Shown: positions 25,501 to 33,762, counted from the stretch's first letter. The stretch is DNA of 64,000 nucleotides from Gemmatimonas phototrophica (GCF_000695095.2 NZ_CP011454.1:1302001-1366000), one strand, 5' to 3'. The notes: generated by a model from the sequence alone, not told the origin. A program made the numbers and translations.

Positions 25501-25570
25501 GCCGTATGCCGCGCCGGCGGGGGTGAGTCGGAAAGGGTCGTTCTACGTGACGCTGGGTGGGTATTTCTAG
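22547..25570 (+). CDS. Secreted gluzincin metalloprotease fused to a beta-propeller and an outer-membrane barrel, 1007 aa
   Basis: The start ATG overlaps the amidase stop (ATGA). After a signal peptide the first domain has the zinc motif HELAHIFH (H136, E137, H140) and a downstream EGLAVHYES (E176), the pattern of Peptidase_MA-like gluzincins. Residues about 290-620 hold repeated WD40/TolB-like strands (ADPRWSRSGTEVV, SPSFTPNGTRVVWASD, YEPSVSPDGAHVVAL), a propeller. The last 370 or so residues are beta-rich, contain FPVRGTAPGVQRG followed by EYRAPL, which recalls the RG motif of Omp85-type barrels, and end in GGYF. It would thus be an outer-membrane-anchored protease. Substrate and direction of the domains are unknown; coupling to the amidase suggests envelope remodelling. 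Confidence 0.8.
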   Translation: MNAKVAATWKVLTLRLVLLTAVLLLPGVGDGLHAQVDPRGPVRTISTTHLRVHFPARLDSLARLAAVYGETAYGQMSRELAAPRGVIDLLLIDNTDVSNGYAQVFPTNRVVIYAVPPVATRELRFHDDWLRLVITHELAHIFHIDRARGVWRLGRAVFGRNPLFFPNAYTPSWVKEGLAVHYESALTGSGRLVSTEFPVLLHAAARDSALIPLGRWSLSTTRFPRGQVAYGYGSLLMRGAVATADSAGGALGMRRFVEATASQIVPFRLQRNARVGFGSSFSTLWTRFADSVMRSASGSAVPRAGDARWRVVSTDGWYAAAPRWLGADSVVWSASNGREVTGLYVASVAGGPARRVAWRNGLDVNVPLDSTLDSLVFAQLERRDAYITRSDLYRRQGTREFRLTHGARLTQPDVRHDGSIVAVQLGANSSRLVRVSATGDAITPFTAERTGERWADPRWSRSGTEVVAVQLLPTGEQRVVVLDITGELRAVIASARGVLASPSFTPNGTRVVWASDRSGRMQVETAPRGDTAVVDTSAWRMVSGVVTQVSADGAAVYEPSVSPDGAHVVALLQRSTGYHVAVAPLDTMGPAVRDGWYAASRGAVVPAQSDSVRITAQPSVKYAPGRLLLPRYWLPVVGEGRVGNATLGVSSSSEDILGRHVWNASVLVEPTTREMDGGVAYRYTGLGMPITDVSFSQEWDGTFLVRNDSGAALGTVARKRRFLTASNTYIVPRVRWSVSTTVGLQYEMRDFTAEADSVLGPADSGVRLGTRYPSFFLNTSYSTARLALRGVSVEEGFTLSSSTAYRWLEDNPESGSFRSVLTGRGYVPLALPGYARHVLAVRAAAGWADNNTRTEFTVGGTSGVASEVIPGVVVGDPARTFPVRGTAPGVQRGARALAGSIEYRAPLMMFSRLPSPFTVYGDRLSVALFSDAARAWCPATLRANTVVCLPNGVRDGWLASAGAELIVDLAVQYDVPYRVRIGSAVPYAAPAGVSRKGSFYVTLGGYF

Positions 25571-25600
25571 GCGGTGTAGTTGTTTCGCCGCCGTCATAGT

Positions 25601-25738
25601 GAACTGATGGCACGAAGGCATTCGAGGCATCCAAGGCAACAAAGGATGCCGTGCAGCACGCGCTAGAACTTGACCGTCGGTATCAACACATCACCTTGGT
25701 TGTCTTGGTTGCCTTGGCTGTCTTCGTGCCATCAGTTC
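25601..25738. repeat. Imperfect inverted repeat with 45-bp arms (dispersed palindrome, type A)
   Basis: Arms 25601-25645 and 25694-25738 match at about 38 of 45 positions, the outer 17 perfectly (GAACTGATGGCACGAAG). The inner part holds AGGCATCCAAGGCAACAAAGG, nearly the same core as the arm at 9869-9896. It fills the gap before the carbonic anhydrase gene and supplies a misleading N-terminal extension to that frame. Confidence 0.82.
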
Positions 25739-25788
25739 GAGCCAACCCCGCTGCCGTTTCATCACTCTTGAACCTATCCGCACTCGAT

Positions 25789-26286
25789 ATGGCCGCTCCC
25801 TACATTCACGAATCCGCCGTCGTTCTCGGCGATGTGCACCTGGCCCCCGACACCAGCGTGTGGCCCACGGCCGTGCTGCGCGGTGATGTGGAACGCATCA
25901 CCATTGGCGCGCGCAGCAATGTGCAGGACGGGGCGGTGATTCACGCCGATCCCGGCAAGCCCACGGTGGTGGGAGAGGACTGCGTGATTGGGCACCGCGC
26001 CATCGTGCACGGCAGTGTGCTGGAGGCGGGGGTACTGGTGGGTATGGGCGCCATTCTGCTCAACGGGGTACAGGTGGGCGCGGGGAGCATCATTGGCGCC
26101 GGGGCGGTGCTGACGGAGCACACGACGGTGCCGCCGGGGTCGCTGGTGCTGGGCGTGCCGGGCAAAGTGGTGCGGGCGGTGACCCAGGAACAGCAGGCGA
26201 GCACCCTCGTCAACGCCGCACGCTACGTGGCGCTGGCGCAGCGGCACCGTGCAGGCGAGCTGCGGCGCCAGGTGAACAACTCATAG
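25789..26286 (+). CDS. Gamma-class carbonic anhydrase-like hexapeptide-repeat protein
   Basis: A 165-aa left-handed beta-helix protein of the gamma-CA/YrdA/PaaY group. Hexapeptide turns run through the whole chain (VVLGDVHLAPDTSVWPTAVL, VGAGSIIGAGAVL). Metal-ligand histidines are expected in VIHADPG and IGHRAIVHG. The family hydrates CO2 or binds acyl-CoA substrates, with active sites at trimer interfaces. ATG 25789 is chosen because upstream codons belong to a palindromic repeat. It stands alone, with a 570-base gap after it. Confidence 0.93.
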   Translation: MAAPYIHESAVVLGDVHLAPDTSVWPTAVLRGDVERITIGARSNVQDGAVIHADPGKPTVVGEDCVIGHRAIVHGSVLEAGVLVGMGAILLNGVQVGAGSIIGAGAVLTEHTTVPPGSLVLGVPGKVVRAVTQEQQASTLVNAARYVALAQRHRAGELRRQVNNS

Positions 26287-26855
26287 CACCCGGCGGAGTG
26301 CTCGGAGGGCGGAGCACACGGGGAACGCACGTTGTTGCCTCTGTCCTCCGGGCCTCAAGGCTCTCCAATGGGTTGTGTCCATGTGCATGCAGGCAACTGT
26401 CAGCTGCCGAATGTGAATGCAGGCAAGCGGTCTCGGCCGAAGCGGAAATTGGCGCTTCGCAGGTCACAATTCTTTCTGGCGGGACAGTGTCGGATTGGTG
26501 CGCGACACCGAGTGCGCCAGAAAATGGCAAACTGCTACAGCGCAACCGGTTATGGCATGTCTTTCACACTGGCGACACCACGGGACGACCAGCGAGGCCG
26601 ACGGGTTTCGTGCACGGCGGTTCATCAAACCGCACAAACATGTGTCTGGTGGACAACTGGATTGGTGCTGCACAAAAGTGATGTCCCATTTGCAAGTCGT
26701 GTCTCCGTATGGCGTTACAGTGCGACTTGCGCGGTCTCACGATTAGAGGCACCATACCGCCCCGCTGACGCCCAGCCCAATTGTGCTCGCGTCCGGGCCG
26801 GCGACGTCGCCCCCCCAGTGCAGTATGCCCCACGTTTACGCCCCAGGAGTCCCGA
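26287..26855. other. Gene-free stretch upstream of the ribonucleotide reductase
   Basis: No convincing gene: frames that stay open here have unlikely composition and lack start signals. The sequence is less GC-rich than its neighbours. A short direct repeat occurs (GTGCATGCAGGCAA near 26380 and GTGAATGCAGGCAA near 26412). I could not recognise a cobalamin riboswitch or an NrdR box, although either would be expected in front of a class II reductase gene. The region may be a long leader or a decayed gene. Confidence 0.5.
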
Positions 26856-29435
26856 ATGCCATTCGCTGCCACGCCCCCGGAAGGTCTGGTCACGCTGTCG
26901 CAAAACGCCCGTACGGTGCTCGACAAGCGCTACCTCGTAAAGGACAAGACCGGGAAGTCGGTGGAGAAGCCGGAAGACATGTTCTGGCGCGTGGCCACGG
27001 TGGTGGCGGAGGCTGACCGCCGGTATGGCGCCAGTGACGGGGCGGTGCAGGCATTGGCTGAGGAGTTCTACTTCCTCATGACGCAGCGTCGGTTTGAACC
27101 CAACTCGCCTACGCTCATGAATGCGGGGCGTCCCTTGGGACAACTTTCGGCGTGTTTCGTGTTGCCGGTGGAAGACGCCCTGAGCAACGGGCAGAACGGC
27201 ATCTACGACTCGTTGCGCAGCATGGCGCTCATCCATCAATCAGGCGGCGGTACGGGCTTTTCGTTTTCGCGTCTGCGCAGCAAGGGGAGCATGGTGCGCA
27301 GCACGACCGGGGTGGCCAGCGGTCCCATTTCGTTCATGGAGCTGTATGACGCCAGCACGGATGCCGTAAAGCAGGGTGGCACGCGTCGCGGCGCCAATAT
27401 GGGCATCCTGCGTGTCGATCATCCCGATGTGCTCGACTTTGTGGCCTGCAAGGAAGACCTCACCAAGATCACGAACTTCAACATCTCGGTGGGCATCACC
27501 ACGAAGTTCATGGACGCACTCAAGGCCGACGGATCGTACGACCTGTACGACCCGGCCAACGGCGCCGTCGTGGCGCAGCTGCGCGCGCGCGATGTGTGGG
27601 ACCGGATGATTCTGGGCGCGTGGCGTACCGGCGAGCCCGGGGTGTTCTTCATTGACGAGGCCAACAAGTACAACCCGGTGCCGCATCTGGGGGCGTATGA
27701 GGCCACGAACCCCTGTGGGGAGCAGCCGCTCCTTGCCTACGACGTCTGCAACCTCGGCTCGGTGAATCTGGGTTACTACGTGAGCAACGGCGTGGTGGAC
27801 TGGGATGCCATGCGACGCGATATCGCGCTCAGCACGCACTTCCTCGACAACATCATCGACGTCAACAAGTATCCGCTTCCCGAAATCGACGCATTGAGCA
27901 AGCGTATCCGGCGCATTGGCCTTGGTGTGATGGGCTTTGCCGATATGCTCGTTCGTCTCGGCATTCCGTATGACAGTGCCGAAGGCGTGGAAATGGGGCG
28001 CCGGGTCATGGAGTTCCTTGATGTCGAAGGCAAGAAGGAAAGTGAGCGGTTGGCCAAGGATCGCGGCGCGTTTCCCGAATGGGCGCGCAGCATCTGGGGC
28101 CCCGATGAAACGTGCGCGCGCGATGCCAATGGCCAGCGGATTCGCCCCATGCAGCTGCTGCGCAATTGCAACGTGACGACGGTGGCGCCTACCGGCACCA
28201 TCTCCATCATTGCCGGCTGCTCCAGCGGCCTGGAGCCGCTCTTTGCCGTGGCGTTCATGCGCAACCAGGCTGGCGTCATGATGCCCGACGTGAACGAAGA
28301 TTTTGTGTCCATTGCCAAGCACGAGGGGTGGTACAGCGATGAGCTCATGGAGCGCATTGCCAAAACGGGGAGCGTGAGGCACGCCGAAGTGCCCGCCAAG
28401 TGGCAGGCGGTGTTCAACACGGCCAACAACATCTCCCCGGAGTATCACATCCGCATGCAGGCGGCCTTCCAGCAGCACTGTGACTCGGCGATCTCGAAGA
28501 CCACCAACTTCAGTCACACCGCCACCGTAGATGACGTACGCGCCATTTACGAGATGGCGTACGACATGAAGTGCAAGGGTGTCACCGTGTACCGTGACGG
28601 CTCGCGCGATGGCCAGGTGCTCAGCACGGGCGCCACGGCCGACGCCGCCGCCAAGCGGGATGGCGCGCCGGTGGCGGCTGGTGCCGCCGAGGCCAAGCCG
28701 GAAGCGGCCAAGGAAGTGGCGGCGCTCAAGCGGGAGATGGGTGAACTGCAGGGCACCATCGCCGAATTGCAGAACGAACTTGATCGCACCAAGAAGGCGC
28801 TGTTCACGGCCGAAGCGGAGAACGCCAACCGCCGTGGCAAGCGTTCGCGCCCGGAGGTGATGCGAGGCACGACGTACCGCAAGGACACGCCGCTCGGCAC
28901 GATGTTCGTGAATATCACCGAAGACGAAAAGGGGCAGCCGTTCGAGGTGTTCCTCAACCTCGGCAAGGCGGGTGGTAGTGCGATGGCCGATGCCGAAGCC
29001 ATTGGGCGCCTCATTTCGCTGGCGCTGCGCAGCGGTATCTCCATGCAGGAGATTCATCGTCAGCTGCGTGGCATTTCCAGCGATCGTGCCGTGGGGCTCG
29101 GGCCGAACAAGGTGTTGTCGCTACCCGATGCGGTGGGCATTGCGCTGGAGCAGTGGTGGCGGGAGAAGCAGGGCGTGCAGACCGATATGCTGAGTGGCGG
29201 TGTCGTGGGTATGGGCACGTTGCCGCCGGCCAGCCTGTCGCCGCTCCCCACGCCCGCGGCCGGTGTGCCCATTACGCGTCCGCCCATGGCCGCCGAGCAG
29301 CTGCAGCCGCAGATCGATTTCGGCAGCGTTGGCGGTGAGGTGTTCATGGGGACGTGCCCCGATTGCGGCTCGCAGTTGGAGTTCGCCGAAGGGTGCGTGA
29401 AGTGCCACGTGTGTGGCTTCAGTGAGTGTGGGTGA
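26856..29435 (+). CDS. nrdJ: Adenosylcobalamin-dependent (class II) ribonucleoside-diphosphate reductase
   Basis: An 859-aa class II reductase. ATG 26856 has AGGAG seven bases upstream. The barrel shows QLSACFVLPVED, SGGGTGFSFSRLRSKG, the finger-loop motif TNPCGEQPLL (C287), VCNLGSVNLG and APTGTISIIAGCSSG. Residues about 590-660 are an Ala/Lys/Glu-rich linker with a coiled coil (ALKREMGELQGTIAELQNE). A TSCPD domain follows (GTTYRKDTPLGTMFVNITED, about 665-745). The tail has two CxxC pairs and a late Cys (CPDCGSQ, CVKCHVCGFSEC) that can re-reduce the active site. It makes deoxyribonucleotides using vitamin B12, with or without oxygen. A hairpin terminator follows. Confidence 0.96.
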   Translation: MPFAATPPEGLVTLSQNARTVLDKRYLVKDKTGKSVEKPEDMFWRVATVVAEADRRYGASDGAVQALAEEFYFLMTQRRFEPNSPTLMNAGRPLGQLSACFVLPVEDALSNGQNGIYDSLRSMALIHQSGGGTGFSFSRLRSKGSMVRSTTGVASGPISFMELYDASTDAVKQGGTRRGANMGILRVDHPDVLDFVACKEDLTKITNFNISVGITTKFMDALKADGSYDLYDPANGAVVAQLRARDVWDRMILGAWRTGEPGVFFIDEANKYNPVPHLGAYEATNPCGEQPLLAYDVCNLGSVNLGYYVSNGVVDWDAMRRDIALSTHFLDNIIDVNKYPLPEIDALSKRIRRIGLGVMGFADMLVRLGIPYDSAEGVEMGRRVMEFLDVEGKKESERLAKDRGAFPEWARSIWGPDETCARDANGQRIRPMQLLRNCNVTTVAPTGTISIIAGCSSGLEPLFAVAFMRNQAGVMMPDVNEDFVSIAKHEGWYSDELMERIAKTGSVRHAEVPAKWQAVFNTANNISPEYHIRMQAAFQQHCDSAISKTTNFSHTATVDDVRAIYEMAYDMKCKGVTVYRDGSRDGQVLSTGATADAAAKRDGAPVAAGAAEAKPEAAKEVAALKREMGELQGTIAELQNELDRTKKALFTAEAENANRRGKRSRPEVMRGTTYRKDTPLGTMFVNITEDEKGQPFEVFLNLGKAGGSAMADAEAIGRLISLALRSGISMQEIHRQLRGISSDRAVGLGPNKVLSLPDAVGIALEQWWREKQGVQTDMLSGGVVGMGTLPPASLSPLPTPAAGVPITRPPMAAEQLQPQIDFGSVGGEVFMGTCPDCGSQLEFAEGCVKCHVCGFSECG

Positions 29436-29511
29436 CGGTATTCCCTAGTGTCGGGACGTAGAAGTCTTTTGGCACCGTACGCAGAAGTTTCTTGACTGCC
29501 TCCTGAAAACG

Positions 29512-29553
29512 AGAGCGCCGCCGTCTGCAGTGACGGCGGCGCTCTGGCTTTCT
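29512..29553 (+). terminator. Hairpin terminator after nrdJ
   Basis: A perfect 14-bp inverted repeat (29512-29525 and 29532-29545, arm AGAGCGCCGCCGTC) with a 6-nt loop lies about 75 bases after the nrdJ stop. Only a weak T-rich tail follows. Confidence 0.8.
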
Positions 29554-29808
29554 CGGCCACTCGCGCTCAGGGTTGATCGTGATCAGTTCCCTCCGAGTTG
29601 GCCACGGCGGCCAGTAGCCATTCAAAGTCCACTAGCCATGAGCTGTACCCCGGTCCGCGATAGTCGGGTACGGCGTGCTGTCCCGCTTGAAGCGTTGCAA
29701 TAGTGAGAACGGAGCGTTCGAGGTGCTCCCGGAGATTCCTGCAGCGCCCTCGTGAAGGGCCTCGGGTTCATGAGTAATGACCGGTTCTTGCGGACGAGCC
29801 CACGTCCG
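29554..29808. other. Gene-free stretch with a possible gene remnant on the minus strand
   Basis: On the minus strand an open frame without a usable start runs from about 29740 to a TGA at 29567-29569. Its roughly 54 codons read naturally (for example REHLERSVLTIATLQAG and SSWLVDFEWLLAAVANSEG), as if it were the tail of a lost gene. The rest shows nothing recognisable. The assignment as a remnant is tentative. Confidence 0.3.
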
Positions 29809-30444
29809 CTAGGAAGGATCCCGTTCGGCGCCGTAGGCCCGTGCGAACATGGCGCTCTGATCCGCGATGAAGGCTTCAAGGTCCAGCGGGCGATACGTCC
29901 GTCCGTCGAGTTCCGCCTGATGAAAGTACCCGAGCACGAGGGGGCCGAGCAGGGTGAGCGCGGCGCTGCGGGTATCGCAGTGTCGCATGTCCCCGCGTGC
30001 CACGTGTCTCGCCAGTCGCACCTCGAGCGCCCCGATCGTTGGCTCCAGCAGTTCCGCCAGACAGGCCCGCGCTACGTCGGACTCCGCCATCCCATTGGTG
30101 AGTCCGACCATGAGGGTTCGCGAGACACCGGAACGAAGTCCTTCGGCGAACAACGTGAGGAACCACGACGCGGATTCCTCGAGCCCAGGCAGGTCTCCCG
30201 CCGCGATCTGCATGAGGAATGGCTGCCCCACTTGATGCTGATGCTCCAGCACCGCGCGGAGCACGCCTCGCCGATCAGTGAAGTAATGCCGCAGAGTGCC
30301 CAACGACACCTCTGCGGCGGCGGCCATCTCGCGAAAACTTACGGAAGGCCCATCGGGCTGCTGGACCCGGTCGAAGATCCGCTCGACGATTGCGCTCCGA
30401 GTGTCAGTGAAATCCGCGTTACGGCGTCCGGGAAGTCGAGGCAT
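29809..30444 (-). CDS. TetR-family transcriptional regulator
   Basis: A 211-aa regulator with an N-terminal helix-turn-helix (FREMAAAAEVSLGTLRHYFT, about residues 38-58) and an alpha-helical ligand-binding part. It is divergent from the secreted thioredoxin-like protein and the TonB-dependent receptor gene, so it probably represses that pair and itself. A 20-bp palindrome lies just upstream of its start. The inducer is unknown. Confidence 0.92.
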   Translation of the reverse strand: MPRLPGRRNADFTDTRSAIVERIFDRVQQPDGPSVSFREMAAAAEVSLGTLRHYFTDRRGVLRAVLEHQHQVGQPFLMQIAAGDLPGLEESASWFLTLFAEGLRSGVSRTLMVGLTNGMAESDVARACLAELLEPTIGALEVRLARHVARGDMRHCDTRSAALTLLGPLVLGYFHQAELDGRTYRPLDLEAFIADQSAMFARAYGAERDPS

Positions 30445-30458
30445 GGCGGAAATGTAAC

Positions 30459-30478
30459 GAAGTCAATTCGGCGACTTC
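30459..30478. promoter_or_regulatory. Candidate TetR operator
   Basis: GAAGTC at 30459-30464 and GACTTC at 30473-30478 form a 6-bp inverted repeat with an 8-bp spacer, 14 bases upstream of the TetR start. Position and symmetry suit an autoregulatory site, but the half-sites are short. Confidence 0.4.
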
Positions 30479-30662
30479 ACGCCGACAACGGCATCACCTG
30501 GCGATTATCCACCACACGTCGCTCTCCTGGATGCGCACCTCCCGAATGGCCGAAGTCACCCGGACGATGCACAACAACTGCGAAACAGAGGGTTGCTGGA
30601 TGATCGGAAAGTGAAATAGAATAAGCAAGAAGAGTTAAACAATCACCTAATCCGACTCGACC

Positions 30663-31217
30663 ATGACCGTCGCTGCCCGCATCGCATCCGTCCCTTCGCT
30701 GAACTTTCGCCGTATGTGGCGGGTGCTGCTCGCTACGGCGCTCGGCGTACCATTGCTGGCGCAGGGGCCCTCGCGTCATGAGCCGCCGGGCGTACTTCCC
30801 GCGGTGACGTTGCGCGACCAGTTCGATGGGCGCACGGTCCTTTCGTCCCCACCCGGGCGACCCGTGGTGCTGCTCGCCTCCACCCGCGCGGGCAAGGATG
30901 CGGCCGCGCGCTGGCAGCGATGCCTGCAGGACGTCGGCGCGACGGCCGGTGTGCGGGTCGTGTCGGTGGCAGACTTGGCGGGGGTGCCGCGGCTGCTGCG
31001 TGGCATCATCCGTGGCGTCATGCCGTCGGATACGGCTGCGCGGGTCCTACTCGATTGGGAGGGCACTCTGGCGCGACGTGTGCGCGGCGACGCCGCCCCG
31101 CTGGTGGCGGCCGCCTACGGGACGGACGGGCGACTCACGGGCTGGGAGGCGTTGTCGTTGGAGCGCGAGGACCCGGCGGTCGCACAGCGGCTCCTGGCCG
31201 GGCTCCGCGGGCCCTGA
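30663..31217 (+). CDS. Secreted thioredoxin-fold-like hypothetical protein, 184 aa
   Basis: The N-terminus holds a hydrophobic segment (MWRVLLATALGVPLLA) preceded by basic residues, a signal peptide; ATG 30714 is an alternative start. The rest resembles a thioredoxin-like fold of the YtfJ kind (VTLRDQFDGRTVL, RPVVLLASTRAGKDAAARW, AYGTDGRLTGWEAL), but no CxxC is present, so a redox role is unlikely. It is the first gene of a transcript divergent from tetR and is followed after 217 bases by a TonB-dependent receptor. It may assist uptake or sensing of the receptor substrate. The family call is weak. Confidence 0.6.
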   Translation: MTVAARIASVPSLNFRRMWRVLLATALGVPLLAQGPSRHEPPGVLPAVTLRDQFDGRTVLSSPPGRPVVLLASTRAGKDAAARWQRCLQDVGATAGVRVVSVADLAGVPRLLRGIIRGVMPSDTAARVLLDWEGTLARRVRGDAAPLVAAAYGTDGRLTGWEALSLEREDPAVAQRLLAGLRGP

Positions 31218-31434
31218 TCGACACCCATCTCGCCGTCATGGGTCGGGTGTGCCGCGCCGGTCCTGGGCATTCCAGGTTTGGGCGGTTCCTCGTTCCCCGT
31301 GCCATGTAACAAAAAAACCCGAGGCACCGACGATGGGAACCGACCGGCGAAGAATCTATTTAATATGCAAGGAGTGTTAACCTATAAAATCATCGGCGAT
31401 CGCTCAGGACAGCGAACGCCCCAAGGAGCATGCC

Positions 31435-33762
31435 ATGTTCATCCGACACTTTAGCCGCCGACTTTCCTTGATCTCGGCGCTCTTGCTCGCGGCGGCATCC
31501 GCGTCCAAACCGCTCGATGCACAGCAGGCGACCGGCGTCATCGCCGGCCGCGTGATCAATGCCACCACCGAGGCGCCGATCGAGGCCGCTGCGGTGCGCG
31601 TGGTGGGACAGGAGCTCGCCGTCCAGACCGACAGCACCGGCCGCTTCACGCTGCGTGGCGTTCGCGTGGGCATCGTGACCATCGAAGTGCGACGACTGGG
31701 CTACGCCCCCGTCTCGCGCGGTGACATCGCCGTGTCCCCGGCCAAACCGGCGGAAGTCGTAGTGACCCTTCGTGCGGCCGACGTGCAGCTGCAGACCGTG
31801 ACGGTACGCCCCGAGGCATTCCCGGCCGTCATGCCGGCCGCCACCCCGGTGTCCACGCAATCGTACACCGCCGAAGAAGTGCGTCGGCAGCCCGGCGCGC
31901 AGGAAGACGTGTTGCGTGCGGTGTCCGTCGCCCCCGGCGTGGGCGTGACCAATGCCGCCCGCAACGACATCGTCGTGCGCGGCGGGGCACCCTTCGAAAA
32001 CCTCTTCGTCGTGGACAACATCGAGGTCCCGAACATCAACCACTTCGGGTCGCAGGGCTCCACGGGTGGACCGATCTCCCTCATCAACATTCGATTCGTG
32101 GAGAACGCGGCCTTGTCGGCTGGAGGATTCGGGGCGCGCTATGGCGACCGAACGTCATCGGCCACGACCATCACCCTGCGCGAAGGCAACCGTGAACGCA
32201 TCGCGGGCGAACTCAACGTTTCGGCTACGCAGTACGGCGCCGTGCTCGAGGGACCGCTCGGCCGCAAGGCATCGTTCTTCCTGAACGTTCGACAGAGCTA
32301 TCTCGACTTTCTGTTCGACCTGCTCGGCCTGAGCTTCATTCCTCGATACACCGACGCCACGGCAAAAGTGGCATGGCGCCCCACGAAGCGTGATGTGATC
32401 AGCGCACTCGCGATCGGGGCGCGCGGCACATTCACCTTTGAGAACGACACCGACACTGCCCGCGTGTCGAATGCGCAGATCCTCGCGCCGCAGCAGGACC
32501 AATACTTCAGCGGGCTCACGTGGAAGCGGCTGCTGTCTCGCGGTGTGGTCAATACAACACTCGGCCGTACCTGGACCCGCTATCGTAGCGTCCAGAACGA
32601 CACGCTGCTCCAGCCGGTCTTCTCGAACCGCTCCACCGAAGGCGAGACCACCCTGCGCAGCGATCTGACATGGAATACGAAAAGCAACATGACGATCGAG
32701 GCAGGCACGATATTCAAGTACGCGAATGAGCTCTCGTACGACGTGACCCTGGCGGGCTTTGCGCGTCGCGATCTCGCCGGGGTGCCGAGGCCGCTCGCCA
32801 TCGACACCAGCTTGACCGCGTGGCGAAACGGGAGCTATGTGCAGACCAGCTGGCAGGCGAGCCCGAAACTTCGTCTTTCCACTGGACTACGCGGTGACTG
32901 GTACGGCTTCGCCGATGACGCGGTGCGCCTTGCGCCGCGCGCGAGTGCGGCCTGGCAGGTCGATGACGCCACGACCTTCACGCTCGCCGGCGGCCGGTAC
33001 TGGCAGGCCCCGAGCTTCATCTGGCTGGTGGGCGCGCCGCAGAACCGTAGCACCGTCAAGCCGTTCCGCGCCGATCAGCTGGTGGCGGGTGTCACGCGGC
33101 TCGTGGGCTCGAGCACCAAGCTGCAGGTGGAAGTGTATGGCAAGCGGTACGGCGATTACCCCGTGCGCGAGTGGCGCCCGCAGGCGGTGCTGAGTCCGAG
33201 CGGTTTCGACGATGCGAGCACCGATATTCCCTTCGGTCTCGAGCCACTTGGCTCGACGGGTACCGGTGAAGCGTACGGTGTGGAAGTGTTCGCGCAGCGG
33301 CGTCTGGGGAGCTCACCCTTCTACGGACAGGTGGCGGCGAGCTGGAATCGCACGCGCTTCGCGGGTGTGGACGGCGTCTCCCGCCGCGGGGCCTTCGACA
33401 CGCCGGTACTCGCGAATGCGCTGGTCGGATGGCGTCCCGACTCGCGGTGGGAGGTGGCGCTGCGCCTGCGCGCGGCGAGCGGTCTACCGTTGACACCGTT
33501 CGTCACCTCCGGCAACCTCGCCGGCACATTGGACTTCGCGCGGTACAATGCCGAGCGCCTCGGTCCGTTCGTGGCAGCGGACGTACGCGTAGATCGCCGC
33601 CTGATCCTGGGGGGGCGGCAGTTTATCGCGTTCCTCGATCTACAGAACGTGACCAATCGCGACAATCCGCGTCCGCCCGTGTGGAACCTGCGCACTGGCC
33701 GACCGGAGCGTGACACGTCGCTTGGCTTGTTGCCGTCCATCGGCATCAACTACGAGTTCTGA
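31435..33762 (+). CDS. TonB-dependent outer-membrane receptor with N-terminal carboxypeptidase-like domain
   Basis: A 775-aa protein with AAGGAG six bases before the ATG. It has a signal peptide, a CarboxypepD_reg-like domain (GVIAGRVINATTEAPIEAAA, about residues 38-115), a plug domain (DVLRAVSVAPGVGVTNAARN, IVVRGGAPFENLFVVDNIEV) and a beta-barrel ending in GINYEF. The N-terminal domain is common in SusC-like and metallophore receptors. The substrate is unknown. It probably belongs to the TetR-controlled locus. An AT-rich leader (about 31345-31385) carries its likely promoter. Confidence 0.93.
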   Translation: MFIRHFSRRLSLISALLLAAASASKPLDAQQATGVIAGRVINATTEAPIEAAAVRVVGQELAVQTDSTGRFTLRGVRVGIVTIEVRRLGYAPVSRGDIAVSPAKPAEVVVTLRAADVQLQTVTVRPEAFPAVMPAATPVSTQSYTAEEVRRQPGAQEDVLRAVSVAPGVGVTNAARNDIVVRGGAPFENLFVVDNIEVPNINHFGSQGSTGGPISLINIRFVENAALSAGGFGARYGDRTSSATTITLREGNRERIAGELNVSATQYGAVLEGPLGRKASFFLNVRQSYLDFLFDLLGLSFIPRYTDATAKVAWRPTKRDVISALAIGARGTFTFENDTDTARVSNAQILAPQQDQYFSGLTWKRLLSRGVVNTTLGRTWTRYRSVQNDTLLQPVFSNRSTEGETTLRSDLTWNTKSNMTIEAGTIFKYANELSYDVTLAGFARRDLAGVPRPLAIDTSLTAWRNGSYVQTSWQASPKLRLSTGLRGDWYGFADDAVRLAPRASAAWQVDDATTFTLAGGRYWQAPSFIWLVGAPQNRSTVKPFRADQLVAGVTRLVGSSTKLQVEVYGKRYGDYPVREWRPQAVLSPSGFDDASTDIPFGLEPLGSTGTGEAYGVEVFAQRRLGSSPFYGQVAASWNRTRFAGVDGVSRRGAFDTPVLANALVGWRPDSRWEVALRLRAASGLPLTPFVTSGNLAGTLDFARYNAERLGPFVAADVRVDRRLILGGRQFIAFLDLQNVTNRDNPRPPVWNLRTGRPERDTSLGLLPSIGINYEF

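Noticed and set aside
9869-25738. CRISPR-like reading of the repeated short units
   Set aside because: The repeats are isolated inverted pairs, not regularly spaced direct repeats with unique spacers, and no cas gene is present.
27240-29057. A 605-codon minus-strand frame
   Set aside because: It is antisense to the ribonucleotide reductase, which has all family motifs in the other strand.
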